Origin: Auriscalpium vulgare
Taxonomy: Eukaryota; Basidiomycota; Agaricomycetes; Russulales; Auriscalpiaceae
Direction: 5' to 3'
DNA: 64,000 nt
NCBI GenBank assembly: GCA_019915015.1
Contig: JAHBBC010000014.1
Span: 992,001-1,056,000, forward strand
Part shown: positions 31,650 to 44,399 of the stretch, piece after piece
Layout: every line of letters starts with the position of its first letter
Position numbering within the stretch: position 1 is the first letter of the stretch
The notes under the pieces: model-generated
Databases searched by the model: none
What the model saw: the letters and a program-made list of their open reading frames with translations, nothing else
Told to the model about the DNA's origin: nothing
Position numbers and translations under genes: made by a program

Positions 31650-34314
31650 CAACGTGTCTGGCAATGGACTATATATAGCACTTGGTGGTACTTCTGGATG
31701 GCTATGCAGGACACGCCCTCCTCTCGCTCTCTGCCTACGCGCACGCCTTTGGGGCCCTCTTCCATTGTCGCGGTTCCTGATAGCTGTTGCGGGCAGCCTG
31801 GCCAGCGCAGACGATGCACTGCGTAAATACGCGGAGAGCCTGGGCGTGTGGCAGGCGGCGCTCTGTTTGCTGCAGGCCCTCGAGGACGAAGTCGACCATG
31901 CCACGCGCGATCGCGACATCCTGTGCGTTCAGCACATCCTACTTGTCTGCGTTCACGACGTTCACACGCTGGTAGCGCACGCAGCATGGTACATCTTTTC
32001 AAATCCCAACAGCTGTCAACTGAAGGCTCCAACGGAGGCGCCGGCACTTTGGCAACGTCGCAAATCGACTCTTTACAAGCAAACTTGGTCGCCTCTGAGG
32101 TCCGCCTTGAGGCGAGCAAGCGGAAGCTTGAAGAAACGCAGGCACTGGCTATCCAGAGGGGCCTGTCAGCGCGGTGCAAGGCCATGCTTGACTGCGGGAG
32201 AACGTGGCTGCTGATGGGCGAGGCGGGGCTGCGGGTACTCGAAGGTATCCATGTCAACGAATTAAATGGTGAGCAAAATGTTGCTTGATGTGCATCCCAG
32301 TGTAGTTAAGTTTGTCCTCTCAGCGTTTCAAATGGACTCGAGTGCAGCCCGCAATATGGACGCAGGCATGCCGTCCCGATCACAGGATTTGGACAGCCTC
32401 AACCTTGGCTTGCGCGAGTCGATGGACCCGCTTATCTCGCGACATCATATCACGGGCCCCCGTGGAGACGTCGCACCAGTTGATGCAGACAAAGAGAGCA
32501 TTTTGTCTCTCAGCCAAAGTCTTTTATCGACTACTACCGTCAAGGACGTGTTTGCCGGCCGGCCAAGTCGCACCCCGTACCCTCCATCCCCAAGTCTTCT
32601 CACCTCAATTGTGCTGGGGACTCCTCCGCCGCCTTCTATCATTATCCATCACAGCGCCAGTCATGCACCGCCGGATGTAACAGGCCTTACATTAGAAACA
32701 CAGGAGCTAGACACCGCACGAGCACAAATAGCGAACCTTACACGACTAGAGCGGCAGGGCCAGGACGAACTTTATATGTACTCTCTGCAGCTGGCCGCGG
32801 CGAACGCAAAGATGAATCGAACGCAGACATTACTCAACCGGGAGACACAGCTGCGCGGCACGGTAGAGGCGGAGCTGGAAGCTGAGAGAGCGCAACGCCA
32901 CCGACGTGGGCAGCAGTCAAACCAGACCGCCCACGAGGGCCTGAACTTGGGTGCCCTGGGGGGAAACCTATCTCCCGTGCGCGAAGATACCTTTGGTAGA
33001 GGACGCCTACAGACTGCAGACAACAACAGCGGGGCTCCGCAGTCACTGCGTTCGCCTCTCCCTGCATACATGGACGGGTCTCACCGATTTGGGCGTGAAG
33101 AGGATCCTATTCATCCACATACAGGGCCCGCCCCCGCCCCCGCGGCCTTTCATATGGCTGCATCATATGTACCTCCCGCTCCGCCTGTCGCTCCTCTGTT
33201 CTTCTCACCCACACTCGCGCCAGATTCATATTTATCTGGTTCATTTACTCCAGGAAACCTGCCCCCGCTGTCGTACCTGCTCCGTCAAGGATTAGCCCTC
33301 GCTTGTCACCCCGCCCACCTGATGCCACATCTTACGATCATACATCCACTCTGCCTCCCCATGCTCTATCCATTTGTCGGTGCTTCGCAGTCGCACGGAG
33401 GGCCACCATCTGAAGACGAGCCGTCACCACACCCGCACGGTGTCCGGACATTTATTAGGGGGTTGACCAACGTTTTCAAGAGCAACATGTCCAAGGGTCA
33501 TAATGCGGCACAATCGACTGGGAGCACCATGAGGACGTCACGACCGTCTCGCTCGGCACATCCTGTGTATTCTCTTGCGAAGCCACTTCCGCCTACGCCA
33601 CCTGCACCCAAGAAGGCGGATAGCGCCCCGCGTCCCCTACGATATCGAGCCACAAGCACAAACAGGTCCGATGTCCCTCAGGCATACACAATCGTCCAGA
33701 CAAATGTAAGAAGCACATACACCACAAATAGGACAAGCACGTATACGCATACGACGAGCACGACGAGCAGCACCGGAACAAATCACGGGGCTTTCACAGA
33801 TCATACAACACAGAGCCGTCTCAGCCGCATGAATATGCGGCGCGCCGTACGGCCGCGTCCCCGTTCCCGTCCGCGTCGACGGCTGGCAGAGCCTGCAGCT
33901 GCGTCTGTCCCGGTGTCAGCTCTGCCTCTTGCACCTGTTCCGCTACCCGCGGTCACTCCTTCTGCTCCGAATAGACGTCAGAGACTCAGCCATCGGCAGC
34001 CCCCAGATTTCCTGCGCCGCCGCGGGCATGTTCTCTCTCCCACACCTCCCCTCCAAGCCATCCCGAGCACCCGCTCCGTCCCCACTTCGCCTTCGTCTGA
34101 CAGCCGCAATGGGTATCACATTTACGCACCGACGGACTTACGTGTCCGGAATGTTGCGGAATTGGTCGCTTTGACTCTTCAAGCTCAAGAAGCGGCTCTG
34201 GCTGAGGATGTGCGTTTGTATACACCTGCAGAGGAGGTCGCGCTAGATATGCGGCCAGCAGATAACGATACGGATTCTGCGTGCGTGTATATCCCACAGA
34301 GTTGGATAATGTGA
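31650..34314 (+). CDS. Basidiomycete coiled-coil protein of unknown function
   Basis: I do not recognise the family. Exons I can join give AVAGSLASADDALRKYAESLG, ALCLLQALEDEVDHATRDRDI, then a helical stretch (SQIDSLQANLVASEVRLEAS, KRKLEETQALAIQRGLSARC) and, after an intron ending at about 32324, a long last exon of over 600 residues. That exon opens with FQMDSSAARN, has a second coiled coil (QELDTARAQIANLTRLERQG, TLLNRETQLRGTVEAELEAE) and becomes rich in Pro/Ser/Thr. A TYTTNRTSTYTHTTSTTSST tract lies near 33715-33775 and a basic PRPRSRPRRRL patch near 33855. The stop is at 34314. The 5' end is uncertain. A fragment of its last exon recurs at 60187-60309. A scaffold or structural role would fit, but nothing proves it. 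Confidence 0.5.
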
Positions 34315-34639
34315 CCATTGTACCTTGATTCCATACCCGCCTTGCCTTATCCGGGCGAGTGCGGGGGCATCGGCGGTCATCAATTACGATGTGACTCGCC
34401 GCGCTCCTCGAGTTGGCAATATCCTGGAGTTGTATACACAAAGCAGCACTGGCTGCCGCAAGCCTTCACCACGCTTCTCCGTTCCCTCTTGTGCTCCGCG
34501 CTCCCCAACACCCTGGTCCTCGCCAACTATAATACATGAAGCCGTGTCGCAAAACCGTAGTCGATACTCTCCGCCGCTGTCAGCTGTCAGTTCCATTCAC
34601 ACGGCATAGTACTAGTCCGCGTCTTTGGATCCGTGTCGT

Positions 34640-34805
34640 CAAATGCCAGTGGCCATGCTCAAGCCATGCGTTAGACATTGTTTTGAGTATTTTGTCGCCA
34701 GTGCCTAGTGCAGGCTGCCAGTGCGAGCGTTCGTTCTTTTCTGAGGAGTATCGTCGGCGCGACTGTCGAGCTCGGGGTCTGCAGAGTTCCGAAGAAGCTG
34801 GCTAA
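34640..34805 (+). pseudogene. Possible hAT transposase C-terminal (dimerisation) relic
   Basis: Frames here give HALDIVLSILSPVPS and then CERSFFSEEY. These resemble the A-LDIL-SIP--S---ERSFS signature of hAT dimerisation domains. A second frame gives RLSSSGSAEFRRSWLM, like the RLSP--V-AL--L-SWL end. Frame changes and small size mark it as a remnant, and the call is tentative. Confidence 0.3.
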
Positions 34806-35384
34806 TGTGTAGACTCGCATTGTCTTTTGTTCTCGGGAAACGCGCCTTCACCCGACGTTCGAGATTCACAAAGCATTATGAAGCTGGATCACTTATGCAG
34901 CTCGCTTGATCCTCGATTCCTATGGTGCGTTCTTATCCCTTCTTCTGCCTTGACCGTCACGGAGATGTTTTTGCCTTAGCATCAATTAACCTACGTCATA
35001 CCCAGAGCCATATTTCCGAAAACGAGAGATACCTGGCGCCAACATCCGGATGGTCGGGCATGGGCATCACTGGCATGCTCTCCTGACGCCGAAGAGCGCC
35101 GAAGTCGGTGAGACCACCAAAAGGAAATGTGGGGTTACCTGAAATGAGAGAAAGATGCGCCGCTGCTTTGTTACAGGCAATTTCAATCACCAGGACTGCG
35201 CGATGTCGGAACTATTGACAAATGTACGCGAAGTCTTCCTGGTCATCCTCTTCCCGGGATTTCCGCTTGTCAATTATCATGATGGGTTCAATTAGCGGGC
35301 ATTTCGCCAAGCTCCGAAAATGAATCGGAAGAAGAGGCAGACTAAGCTCTGCAACGTCAGAGCCGGCAAGGGCAAGTTGAGTGC
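34806..35384. other. Intergenic region before duplication arm A
   Basis: About 580 bp; nothing gene-like seen. Confidence 0.4.
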
Positions 35385-36164
35385 GGCTGGGCCACTGGCA
35401 GATTTCGGCGGGTTACTAAAGGTTACTAAGTTATGACTTGAACTTTTGGTGGCGAGCTGGTAGTACGTAGAGATGCCGAAGATTTTCCAGCGTGTCGGCT
35501 CAGGTTAGAAGACCGCGTGTGTCACTATCAGTGTGCTGCGATAGATTAATGCGGACTGTCGAAGGGGTTCTGCCACTGTTCTGCCTTTTTCAAGAGAGTC
35601 GAGCAGGTATTTTGTCCGAAATCATGCCACGCTCGGCAGCCCTTGGCAGCCACCAAGGCCATGGCACCATCATCCACTGTTGTACGACGCAGTCTTTCAT
35701 CACTTGAGCCTTCCAATGTTGCTTGCACGGCAACGACTCTACCTCTGTCCTCCGTTCCATCGCTCGCGTCAAGCAACAGCACCTAACAGCTTTCGTCGAG
35801 GCCGTCATCATCTCATCGCCGCTGTGCGCACTTCTTGCTGGACCTCGTGGCCCGCGATGGTTCTAACTTCTAGGAATCGGCCCATGGTGGCCGCCGGTGA
35901 GGACCTATGACCGGAGAAACGGGGCTTGTACGCGTTGATTTCTAATGGTAAGAAGAGACCGCGATGTGGAGCGCTGAGGAAGAAGGGCGCGGCAGGGCGC
36001 GGCTAGCTGGCAGCATCTCGTGGGTAGTCATAAGGCTTCATAAGGTCGCGCAGGGTCCCAGCTCTCGATCTTCGAACCCGTACCGCGTACGTCGTCGCAG
36101 GTCGTCGCTGATTGTGCGCTAATTCCGTACCTTGAGGCTCGCAAAAATTCTGCAGGTACCCGCT
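35385..36164 (+). repeat. Inverted duplication arm A, left part (xylosidase 5' flank)
   Basis: This stretch aligns with the reverse complement of about 63120-63925. Examples are the shared ACTGGCAGATTTCGGC, ACGTAGAGATGCCGA, TCAGTGTG.TGCGATA, CGCGATGGTTCTAA, GCTAATTCCGT and CTGCAGGTACCCGCT. It breaks off exactly at the copia insertion site and continues at 47652. Total arm A length without the transposon is about 3.6 kb, equal to arm B. The outer boundary near 35385 is approximate. Confidence 0.85.
36160..36164. other. Target-site duplication of the copia element (left)
   Basis: CCGCT, repeated at 47647-47651. The uninterrupted sequence in duplication arm B has a single copy of this site (TACCCGCTCGGG context). 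Confidence 0.85.
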
Positions 36165-36362
36165 TGTAGAATAAACAAGTAGAGAGCGAGTAAAATAGAG
36201 AATAAGATTGATTTATTCCGGCTCCTGAACGCGAGCCTTTATACCTAAGTACAAGACTACTGGAATATTCCTATGACTAGGAATTCGCTTATCTACTGTA
36301 CTTAGTAATCTAATCTAGTATGTTCGGGAGTCGCCGAGTGGCTTCTCCCACTAACTACAACA
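36165..36362 (-). repeat. Copia 3' LTR (element orientation)
   Basis: 198 bp, TG...CA ended (TGTTGTAGTT... to ...TTTATTCTACA on the minus strand). By eye it is identical to the LTR at 47449-47646. Confidence 0.93.
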
Positions 36363-36371
36363 CTCCCCCTC
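36363..36371 (-). other. Copia polypurine tract
   Basis: GAGGGGGAG on the minus strand, directly before the 3' LTR. It is the expected priming site for plus-strand DNA synthesis. Confidence 0.75.
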
Positions 36372-36380
36372 GACTCCCGA

Positions 36381-37560
36381 TTACCGCATTCCCAAGTGCT
36401 GAACAAGTTCCTGGTGATGCGGCTTAGGTAGTGCTTTTGTAAATACGTCTGCGAGATTGTCGAGGGTCGCGCAGTATTCAACTGACACTTCGTTAGAAGT
36501 AATACAGTCTCGAATGAAATGATGCCGGATGTCGATATGCTTGCTCCGGGCGTGAAAAGTCTGATTCTGCGAAAATTTGATGGTGCCCTGGTTATCGACG
36601 TTGATTTGCGTCGGCTCGTCCATGGGCGCGCCTAATTCCCTGAGGAATCTGCGAATCCAGATCGTTTCGCGTGCCGCATGGCTCAGGGCCATGTACTCTG
36701 CTTCCATACTGGATATGGCAACTGTCGGTTGCTTCTTCGAACTCCAAGAGATCGGGCCTCCCGCGATCTTGAAGACGTAACCGGAAGTTGACCTCCTGTC
36801 ATCCAAATTTCCTCCCCAATCGGCATCCGAGTAAGCCTCGAGGCTGGTAATTATGCCTCGCTTCTCCGTGGTTTCTCCGCCGTACACGATTCCCAAGTCC
36901 TCCGTCCCTTTGAGGTAGCGCATGACGCGCTTGACTGCTGTCCAGTGCTCGGGACCCGGATTAGAATTAAATTGACTAAGGAATTGCACTGCGAATGCAA
37001 TGTCAGGGCGAGTGCCGATTGCAGGATACATGAGAGATCCGATCGCCGATTGATAATTGGATCGGAATGATGTCTCCGCTATCTCCGTAACCTTCGTGAG
37101 CTTCACGTTGTGGTCCAGAGGTGTTGCGACTGGTGTCGCGTTGGGCATCCCGAAGCGCTCGAGTATGCGCCGAATGAATGATTTCTGTGAGATCTTCAGT
37201 GTGCCTTGCTTGCGATCTCGAATGACTTCGAGCCCGACGACTTGTCGGATCTCGCCGAGATCTGAGATCTCGAATTTCGATTTGAGCTCTTCTTTGATGG
37301 TGCGCATAGCTTCCGTGCCTGTTGCTAGAATTGGCATATCATCAACATGCACTGCCACAATCCACAGATCGTTGCCTTGCTGTCTGATGTATACACACTG
37401 GTCCGAGAACAGTCGAGTGAACCCTAGCTCCGCAAAAATTGCGTCGAGTAGATCGTTCCAGACTCGGCCAGCTTGCTTGAGCCCGTAAATAGATTTGAGT
37501 AGCTGCAGTACTCGTCCCGTCCCGTCGTCGTATCCCGGCGGCTGTTTCATATAGATTTCT
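36381..37560 (-). CDS. Copia pol, C-terminal part: reverse transcriptase (end) and RNase H
   Basis: This open part begins at the nested transposon and ends with the stop at 36383-36381. It starts with the RT segment MKQPPGYDDGTGRV and SIYGLKQAGRVW, carries the catalytic VHVDDM box and goes on to the RNase H region: SDADWGGNLDDRRSTSGY, SSMEAEYMALSHAARE (the Glu), VDNQGTIKFSQN (the Asp) and HIDIRHHFIRD, with LADVFTKALPK near the end. The frame is uninterrupted for 390 codons. It is separated from the rest of RT by the 6.9-kb DNA transposon inserted between GELKE and EIYMKQ, so it cannot be translated as part of the polyprotein. Confidence 0.93.
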
Positions 37561-37568
37561 TCTTTGAG
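37561..37568. other. 8-bp target-site duplication of the nested DNA transposon (left)
   Basis: TCTTTGAG, repeated at 44431-44438. Both copies come from the copia codons for LKE. Confidence 0.85.
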
Positions 37569-37570
37569 CA

Positions 37571-37601
37571 GGACCCCCGTAACTCACGCCAGGGGTATGA
37601 T
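37571..37601 (+). repeat. Left terminal inverted repeat (31 bp)
   Basis: Begins GGACCCCCGTAACTCACGCC and ends GGGGTATGAT. It matches the reverse complement of 44400-44430 at 30 of 31 positions. Two extra bases (CA) lie between it and the target duplication. Confidence 0.9.
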
Positions 37602-37609
37602 TTTCGCAC

Positions 37610-37707
37610 GGTAGCTAGACGGCGCTTTGCGCCGGAAGCTCTGAGGGGTCTGAGGTAGCTGGGGGCTAGAATTTGGGGCAAAAGTATGATCCTGATGGTG
37701 GTAGTTA
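37610..37707 (+). promoter_or_regulatory. Left subterminal direct repeats (candidate transposase-binding sites)
   Basis: GGTAGCTA (37610), GGTAGCTG (37654) and GGTAGTTA (37700), spaced 44 and 46 bp. The same three variants recur in the same order at 44303, 44342 and 44378 near the right end. Their binding role is inference from position. Confidence 0.55.
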
Positions 37708-37927
37708 GGGGCGCGGTGAACCGATGTCTGATCACAGAGGTAGTTGGACTAAGTACTGGCGGCAGAAGATTTTGACCCCATAATTACCGGTATAATTCGT
37801 ACAAGTTGAGACATTAGGTAGAAATTTACGTGGCCTGCTGCGTACGACATTCTACGACAACGCCTCGGACCGAACCTGCTTCTTCTGTGCAGCGCATCAC
37901 CCTCGCAGCCATCCCGGCATCGTGCCA

Positions 37928-40900
37928 ATGGATGAGTCCATCACAATCTACAACGACGATGAAATACCTATGTTCCGTCCCGAATTATGGATCTCGCAAG
38001 GCAAAAGCTATCCCCAGAACCCACCGCCGGAGCTGCTGGCCTACATCGAGCAGCTCCTCAGGATTCCCAACGCTCCCGAGACTTCTTTGCTCCCCAGCGG
38101 CACCGAGGATGTTCATTCCTTCGTATCTACACCACTCCCTCGTCGCGATCAGCAGCTCATACACCCCTCAACCAAAGCTGTTTTTAGCCATGACGTGGCA
38201 GTCTTCCCCATAACCACACTTACAAAATCACGAAGCCTTCCTACGGATGCCTTCGTGGACAAGCTTGCTGCACTCGCACCGCAGGCCATCCTGGATGGCG
38301 CACAATCAATCATGGACCCACGATATGCAAGTGGTGCATCCCCGCTGTGGATGATCACTTACTGGCAACGGATGCGTACGGTCCTCCTGGCACAGGAGAC
38401 GTGGACGGCGAGCGTGCGGTGGCTGCTACAAGTCGCTGACGGTTCTATGGAAAGCGAACGCACTGTTGCTCTTATCCACTCGCTTCCCTGGCGCCAGCAA
38501 CTCATGATACCCGGTGCCGCCACATTTACGACAACATCAGCCCTTGCTCCGCTGTTATCAGACGGCCTTCTCACCGACACCATCGTTGACATGATGCTCA
38601 TGTGGTTGAGAAGCCGCGTTCGGAGCACGCCAGGAATTGCCAACAACTTCGAGATCGCCGGACACGAGTTCTGGAATGCAATTTCAAAGATCACAGTAAT
38701 AGAAGACCTGTTCCCCGACTCACCTCGTTACCTCAAGAGAATTGAAGACGATCTGCGCACCCATAGGAAGGTACTCCTCTTCCCTGTTTTCCTCGCCAAA
38801 TACAAGCATTTTGTTGTCGTGAAGATCGACGGTCAAGCGGAAACAATATCCTATGGTGAGTACGTTACTATGTCGCCAATGGGAATGCAATCTTACCATT
38901 CCTGTGAAACAAGGCGACGGCCTTTACCATCAGGGACTGCGCCTGCCTAAAGACATCGAGAAGAAATTGCTCTGGTGGACGCGTGTCAAATTCGGCATTG
39001 AGTACAAGTGGGAGGGACAGTCGCTTACGACAGCGAGACAGACAGATCACGTATCGTGTGGCGTGATCGCCGTGAATGCGGTCGCACACGAAACACTGGG
39101 CTGGCAGCTTTGGGATGATTCAAGGCGCCACGTCGAACGGTTGGCGTGGTTCGAGAGGCTCGCTGCCGACCATATTCAATCGGTACGCTATATTTTGCTC
39201 ATTAGCGACATGAGGACGACGATACTCAGGTGCTCTGCGCAGGTATCAAGTCATCAGCGACGGTCTGATGCTGTGACAGGCGGCGCCGGACGCGATGAGC
39301 CTGTTGCGCATCATATCCCTCGCGGGATGGCCCACCTTCTAAATCCTCAAGCTTCCGAACCCGGCGAGTCGACCAGAGATGCTGAATGTCTACTTGAAGG
39401 ATTCAGTCCAGAGGTGGAAGAAAAGCAGATGGGGCGACGCGGAGACATGGACGAAGGCAGCAAATACGATCCGTCAATTCCACCTCTGTCAATGCCACCT
39501 TCTCCTACATCATCATATTCAGTACTTGCATCTGCTAGTGGCTATGACAGCGACTGCGACGACATACCTATGCCCGATACCACCGATACCAGCTGCGCAT
39601 ACGGCCGGTCGTTGCTCTCTCCATCCACTGTCGACGATGATCTCCCACCAGTTCCGCGTGGTGGAATGCTGGACCAGGATGGGCCTGGCAGTATCACAGA
39701 ATGGAGAAGCCATTTGGAAAATGGGACTTCTGATGCTGCGTCAATGTCGTCAAGAAGGGTGTCGTCGGTGGGAAGTGAGGCGGAGGATTGCGCATCCGAT
39801 GGAAGTCGACTGTCAAGGGCATCTAAGAAGATCATCAGTTCCATTGGGACGACACTGAAGGCTGCGCGGGGCTTACTGAAAAGGCGGAGGAAAGGGAGCT
39901 CGAGCGCAGACGACAAGACGGCTGCGAGCGCGAGTGAAGCAACAAGCGCTCAATCTGACCACGACTCAGAGGCTCAGGCGCCTATCCATCCTGCAAAACG
40001 CACACGCACTGTCCCTGGGCCCATTCATCCGTTCTTCGCGCCCAAGGGAAAGAATAAGGATGTCATTGCTACCGTGTCTGCAAGCACCGCAAGCGCTGAT
40101 GTTGGGCCATCGTCTGGAGCAATCAGCACGCGCCTGGCCAATTCCTTCGTCAAACGCGGTAGGGACGACAACTCAAAGGCGTATACCAAATTCAAGGAGA
40201 AAATCCTTGCGCTTGACGACATGGCCGAGTTCTGTCTAGACGATGTTCGGAAGGTCCGATGCTCTCGATGCAACAAGTACATGCTTATGACTGGGGCGTA
40301 TCACACCAAGGCATTCAAACAGCACCAGAAAGTTTGCAAGGGCACAATGCGATCACATACACTGGGCCACATCTGGGCATCAACCTCATCGACGCAGGCC
40401 CCCGCTCCGAGAATGATAGATCGTCCTTGTTTCGGACTTCGCGCAGCAAAATACGCTCGTGTGCGTCAATATTTGGAGCGCACACCATACGGCGGGGGCG
40501 GCGGGCCTTCCCTCGCCGATTTGGCGTTAGAGTTGTATTCGGCACCAGATTATCGTTCGTTGGATAAGGCCAGAAAGCAAGTAGTCGACACGGAGCAAGA
40601 GCATCGGTGGCAGTGGAAGAACTATCGGTCGCCTCCCCTTCATGTCCTTGCGACAGATTGTCTTCGCACTGTAAGGGTGCCGGAAGAGTCAACTGAGGAT
40701 GTTACTTGTGTCAACTGCCTCGCTCTGCTGCATGTCCACGTATTCCAGAATGCGACTCGCAAGCCAGTCCCCGAGCCTAAGAATCGCCGCTTCACCCCCA
40801 ATCATGCTCAGAAAGACGACATACAGGCCCTCCATCGATATGCTCTTACTCATCCCGACCTTGCACCTCTTCTGGAGGCATACGAAGATGTCAGTAGCTT

Positions 40901-43900
40901 CAAGTTCATAGTATCCCCACGTTACAGCTTCTGATCATTGTCTGCACAGAACCCTCATAGTGCATGCCTAGTCTTCGCAAGAGGCGTTATCGAGGGCAAG
41001 CATGGCAATTCCTTGTTTGTCGCCTTGATGAACGATCTCGTCAAGAAGAAAGATTTAGAAGAACGAGGTGTCCCTTTGAACGGCATGCGATATTCAGCCA
41101 TGACATTGGAGTGGGCGCAAATTATCCACGTCTTAAGCCCGCGAGCATATGAATCCATGATGAATGTGCTACCCGTACCCGCAGAACGGACACTCCAGTC
41201 AGTGTTTACAAGATTGCATTGATACAATTGACTGATAAATGACCCGAAGGAAACGTCGTGCGCACGAAGTGCAGTTTCCCATCGGCATCACAGAGGCAAC
41301 ATTTGAATTTATCTACGAACGGCTGAAATCATTGGACTACCTTGTGGGTCCCGTTGGCCTCGCATGTGATGATACGAAGCTGCTAGAGTCTTTGAGGCCT
41401 CACTGGGACCCAATACGAAAGTGCTACGTGCTTCTAGGGAGTCCTGGCGATCCCGTCGTCGTGAGCGACATCAACACACTCGATGCCCTCATCCGCACCA
41501 GGAAGATCGAGAAGGCTAAGAAGGTATGAGTTCTACGAATACTTCGGAGGCATGCAGCTCACCGACACATGCCAGATACGCGTATGGACCCTCCAGATCC
41601 CTCTTCCCGGCGTTCCGACTATCGTCGTTGCGGCGCTCCCTATCTCAGAGTCAAACTCGGCGGAGCAACTGTTCGTCCACCTGGAATTAATATTGAATGG
41701 CCTTCTCTCCCGCAAGATCAACGTTGTATCCTACGCCGCAGACGGCACGGCTGTCGAGCGCTCCCTTCAACGTCTCCTGGTCGCTCACGCCGTTGCGTAC
41801 ATTGACTACACCCTCAGGCACCCTATTCGCTCACATCGTGACATCAACCTCCACATTCCTCTCATCGGCGCAGGGCGACAGCCTGTCGCACTCATTCAAG
41901 ATTCGAACCATGGGCGCAAGACGTACCGGAACAACGCATTCTCAGGTGCCCGGATACTTACTTTGGGCAGCTATACGACGTCGTACAGCCACTTCCGCCT
42001 TGCAGCAATTGAAGCAACAGGGACATTGTTTCGGAGGGATGTCGAGAAACTTGATCGACAAGACGACAATGCTGCGACCCGTCTCTTCTCCGGTCATACG
42101 CTAGCATGGTTCACCAACGAGCATCGTGAAATGGTCGGCTCGATTATCTACCTCTTTGTGTTTGGAGAGCTCGTGGATGCATACCAGAATCGATCGATCC
42201 CAATTATCGAACGTGTTCGCATGGTGCTGCGTGCGCACTTCTTCATGGAAATGTGGACCGACTTCATGGACATCGCGGGCTACCGAAAAGCTCAACACTT
42301 CATATCTCCCGAGGCACGCGACATCACAAACTTCCTAGTCGTTGGTTTCCTTCAGTTGGTGATCATCTATCGGGACCACCTCGACGGCAGATACCCATTG
42401 CTGCCCTGGCTTCTATCAACCGAAGTCTGTGAGCATGTCTTCGGCATTTGTCGACAGCTTGTGAAGGACTTCACCTTGCAAGACTTCTATCATATGATTC
42501 CGAAGCTCTCAGTCCGCTTGCGCGAGCATCTCTTCCTTGCAAAGACATCTGAGGGCAAGGAAAGAGCGAATGGATACAATCATACCTATACCGACAATCG
42601 ACATCTCGACCTCCATGCCCTCTCCACATTCCCTTCTGATCACGACATTGAGCAAGCAACACAACAGGCCCATTCGGAGGCAGCGAATCTGTGGGACGCT
42701 CTCGTACTAGACCCGGATTTTCTGGACAAATTGCAGAATCAAGCTCACCGTGTTCGCGCATTCCCATCGTTGTCGAGTTGGTATTCGCAGGAGGCTTGGG
42801 ATGCAATCTATGGCCAGTCCGATTCCGAAGACGAGGGTCCTGAGATGGACGAAGACGAGCCCGAGATGCTCCAGATTGAAAATGGGTTGAAGAAGGCAGA
42901 GAATGCAGACGGAGTTGGTGCGGTCTTCGACCAGCAGTTGAACGATTTGACTTGCGCAGCAGCTGCCTTATGCGTCCAGAGCACTGTCGACATGTTCGTG
43001 TTTTGTCCTCCTCTCACCGCCGATAGATCTTACAGAGTCTAACCCTCACATTACTAGACTGCAATTGCCTGAAGACACAGCGGATGCAACACGCAAAGAC
43101 GCTGCACATATAGGGAAGATCCTCGCCCAGTCGCTCCCTGCTGTGTCCGACCCCGACGAGCGCAGGACCTTCCAGGACACAGTGATCTCTGCTGAATTCG
43201 ATCTCGAACAGCTCGCAGTCATCCGCCGGTCGCATCATACCAGACAGGCTGAGAAAGGTGTCCGAACAAAGGCCTTCAAGTCCTCGGAAGATCTACCACC
43301 TTCCTCTGATAACGGTCCACCCGCCCAGTCAACGCTCTCCGAGAAAAAACGCCTTCTGCAGTTGGTCAAGGATGTTCTCAAGCGTCAAGAAGAGCGCGGT
43401 GTTACAGAGCGCGGTGTTACCACGGGCGCGGGTCGGTCGATGCGCTGGCGGCAGCCAGCTGCGGGCGGTCGAGACGGAGCAATCAACGGCGAAGAAGCTG
43501 TTGCTCCTGCACCAGGGACGGCTGCAAACGCGGCTGAGGTCGCTGCAAATGCATCGTATCAGGTGCGTCTGCTAGTGTTGTATGAGTGCACATACATGGT
43601 ATTGACGTCCGCCAGGCTGAACGGAGGCGAGCAGCGATCTTCGCAAAGCATCACGTCCCCAAGGTCGCACACTCGGCCAATGTCACGCCGCTCAAACACC
43701 TCTACGCTGCTCACACTGGCATGCCGCCTTCTTATGGCTTGGTTCTTGTTGATGAGGCAATCTGCCTTGCAGAAGGTGCGTCGTAATCTTCAACATGACT
43801 CGGCATGCGCTGATGGCTGGTTAGTCCTGACCATGTACGAGAAGTCGGCCGGTAAGAACGGCAAACATGGTTGGGCTTCGGACACGTCTCGCATCACCGC

Positions 43901-44192
43901 TCTTTCTTACATCGCTGTGAGACTGTTCAAGCCGGTCCGACACAACCAATTCTCCCTCGCCGATCCTAGCAAGATCCCTCGGTTCGCCTTCCTGAAACCG
44001 TCCTACTTCCTGTATGCCCTCGACCATCCCCTCCAAACCTCGGGCTCAACACTAGCTTTGGTAAAATCTGATGGCGCGTGCTATGTCGCCCTCAAGCAGA
44101 ACGTCGCGAATATCGCTCGTGCTATCAAGGAGCTTAGTGGGAGGGTCAAGGCGGGTCTTGAACAGGCGGGTGACGATGAACCAGATGAATAG
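37928..44192 (+). CDS. Ulp1-like protease / C2HC zinc finger / RNase-H-fold transposase fusion (1,958 aa)
   Basis: Eight exons (37928-38855, 38914-40889, 40950-41197, 41250-41523, 41576-42993, 43058-43562, 43616-43775, 43825-44192) all have GT...AG introns and sum to exactly 1,959 codons. The C48 protease tetrad is His294 (KYKHFVVVKID), Asp311 (SYGDGLY), Gln352 and Cys358 (RQTDHVSCGV), with the six-residue Gln-Cys spacing of Ulp1 proteases. A Ser/Asp-rich linker follows, then a zinc-finger-like C759-x2-C762-x17-H780-x3-C784. The transposase candidate has GPVGLACDDTKL (Asp1091/1092), SYAADGTAVERS (Asp1198), IQDSNHGRKTYRNN (Asp1251-x2-His) and VEKLDRQDDNAATRLF. The DD-K layout and the D--H--K-RNN motif recall P-element/THAP9 proteins; this is my reading, not a database result. 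The C-terminal 350 residues are conserved-looking but of unknown role. The gene looks active. Confidence 0.85.
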
Positions 44193-44302
44193 GTCAGTTT
44201 GACAGGCCTCTGCGCATCCGTAGTACATCCCCTCCTGCCTGCACGCAAAGCGGAGCTTTTTACAATAAACTACGATTTTTTTGAAGCTATGATCCTATCC
44301 GT

Positions 44303-44385
44303 GGTAGCTACGGACCCCAAACGGAGGTCTGAGGGGCGAATGGTAGCTGGAAGGGGTCGCGAGCCGCAAAAAAAAATGGTAGTTG
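44303..44385 (+). promoter_or_regulatory. Right subterminal direct repeats of the DNA transposon
   Basis: GGTAGCTA (44303), GGTAGCTG (44342) and GGTAGTTG (44378), mirroring the left-end set in sequence and order. A TCTGAGGGG stretch also recurs before the second repeat at both ends. Confidence 0.55.
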
Positions 44386-44399
44386 ACCCCGTTTGGCGG

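Noticed and set aside
43391..43425. Tandem repeat encoding RGVTE-RGVT in the transposase gene
   Set aside because: Only two units and in frame; it does not affect the gene model.
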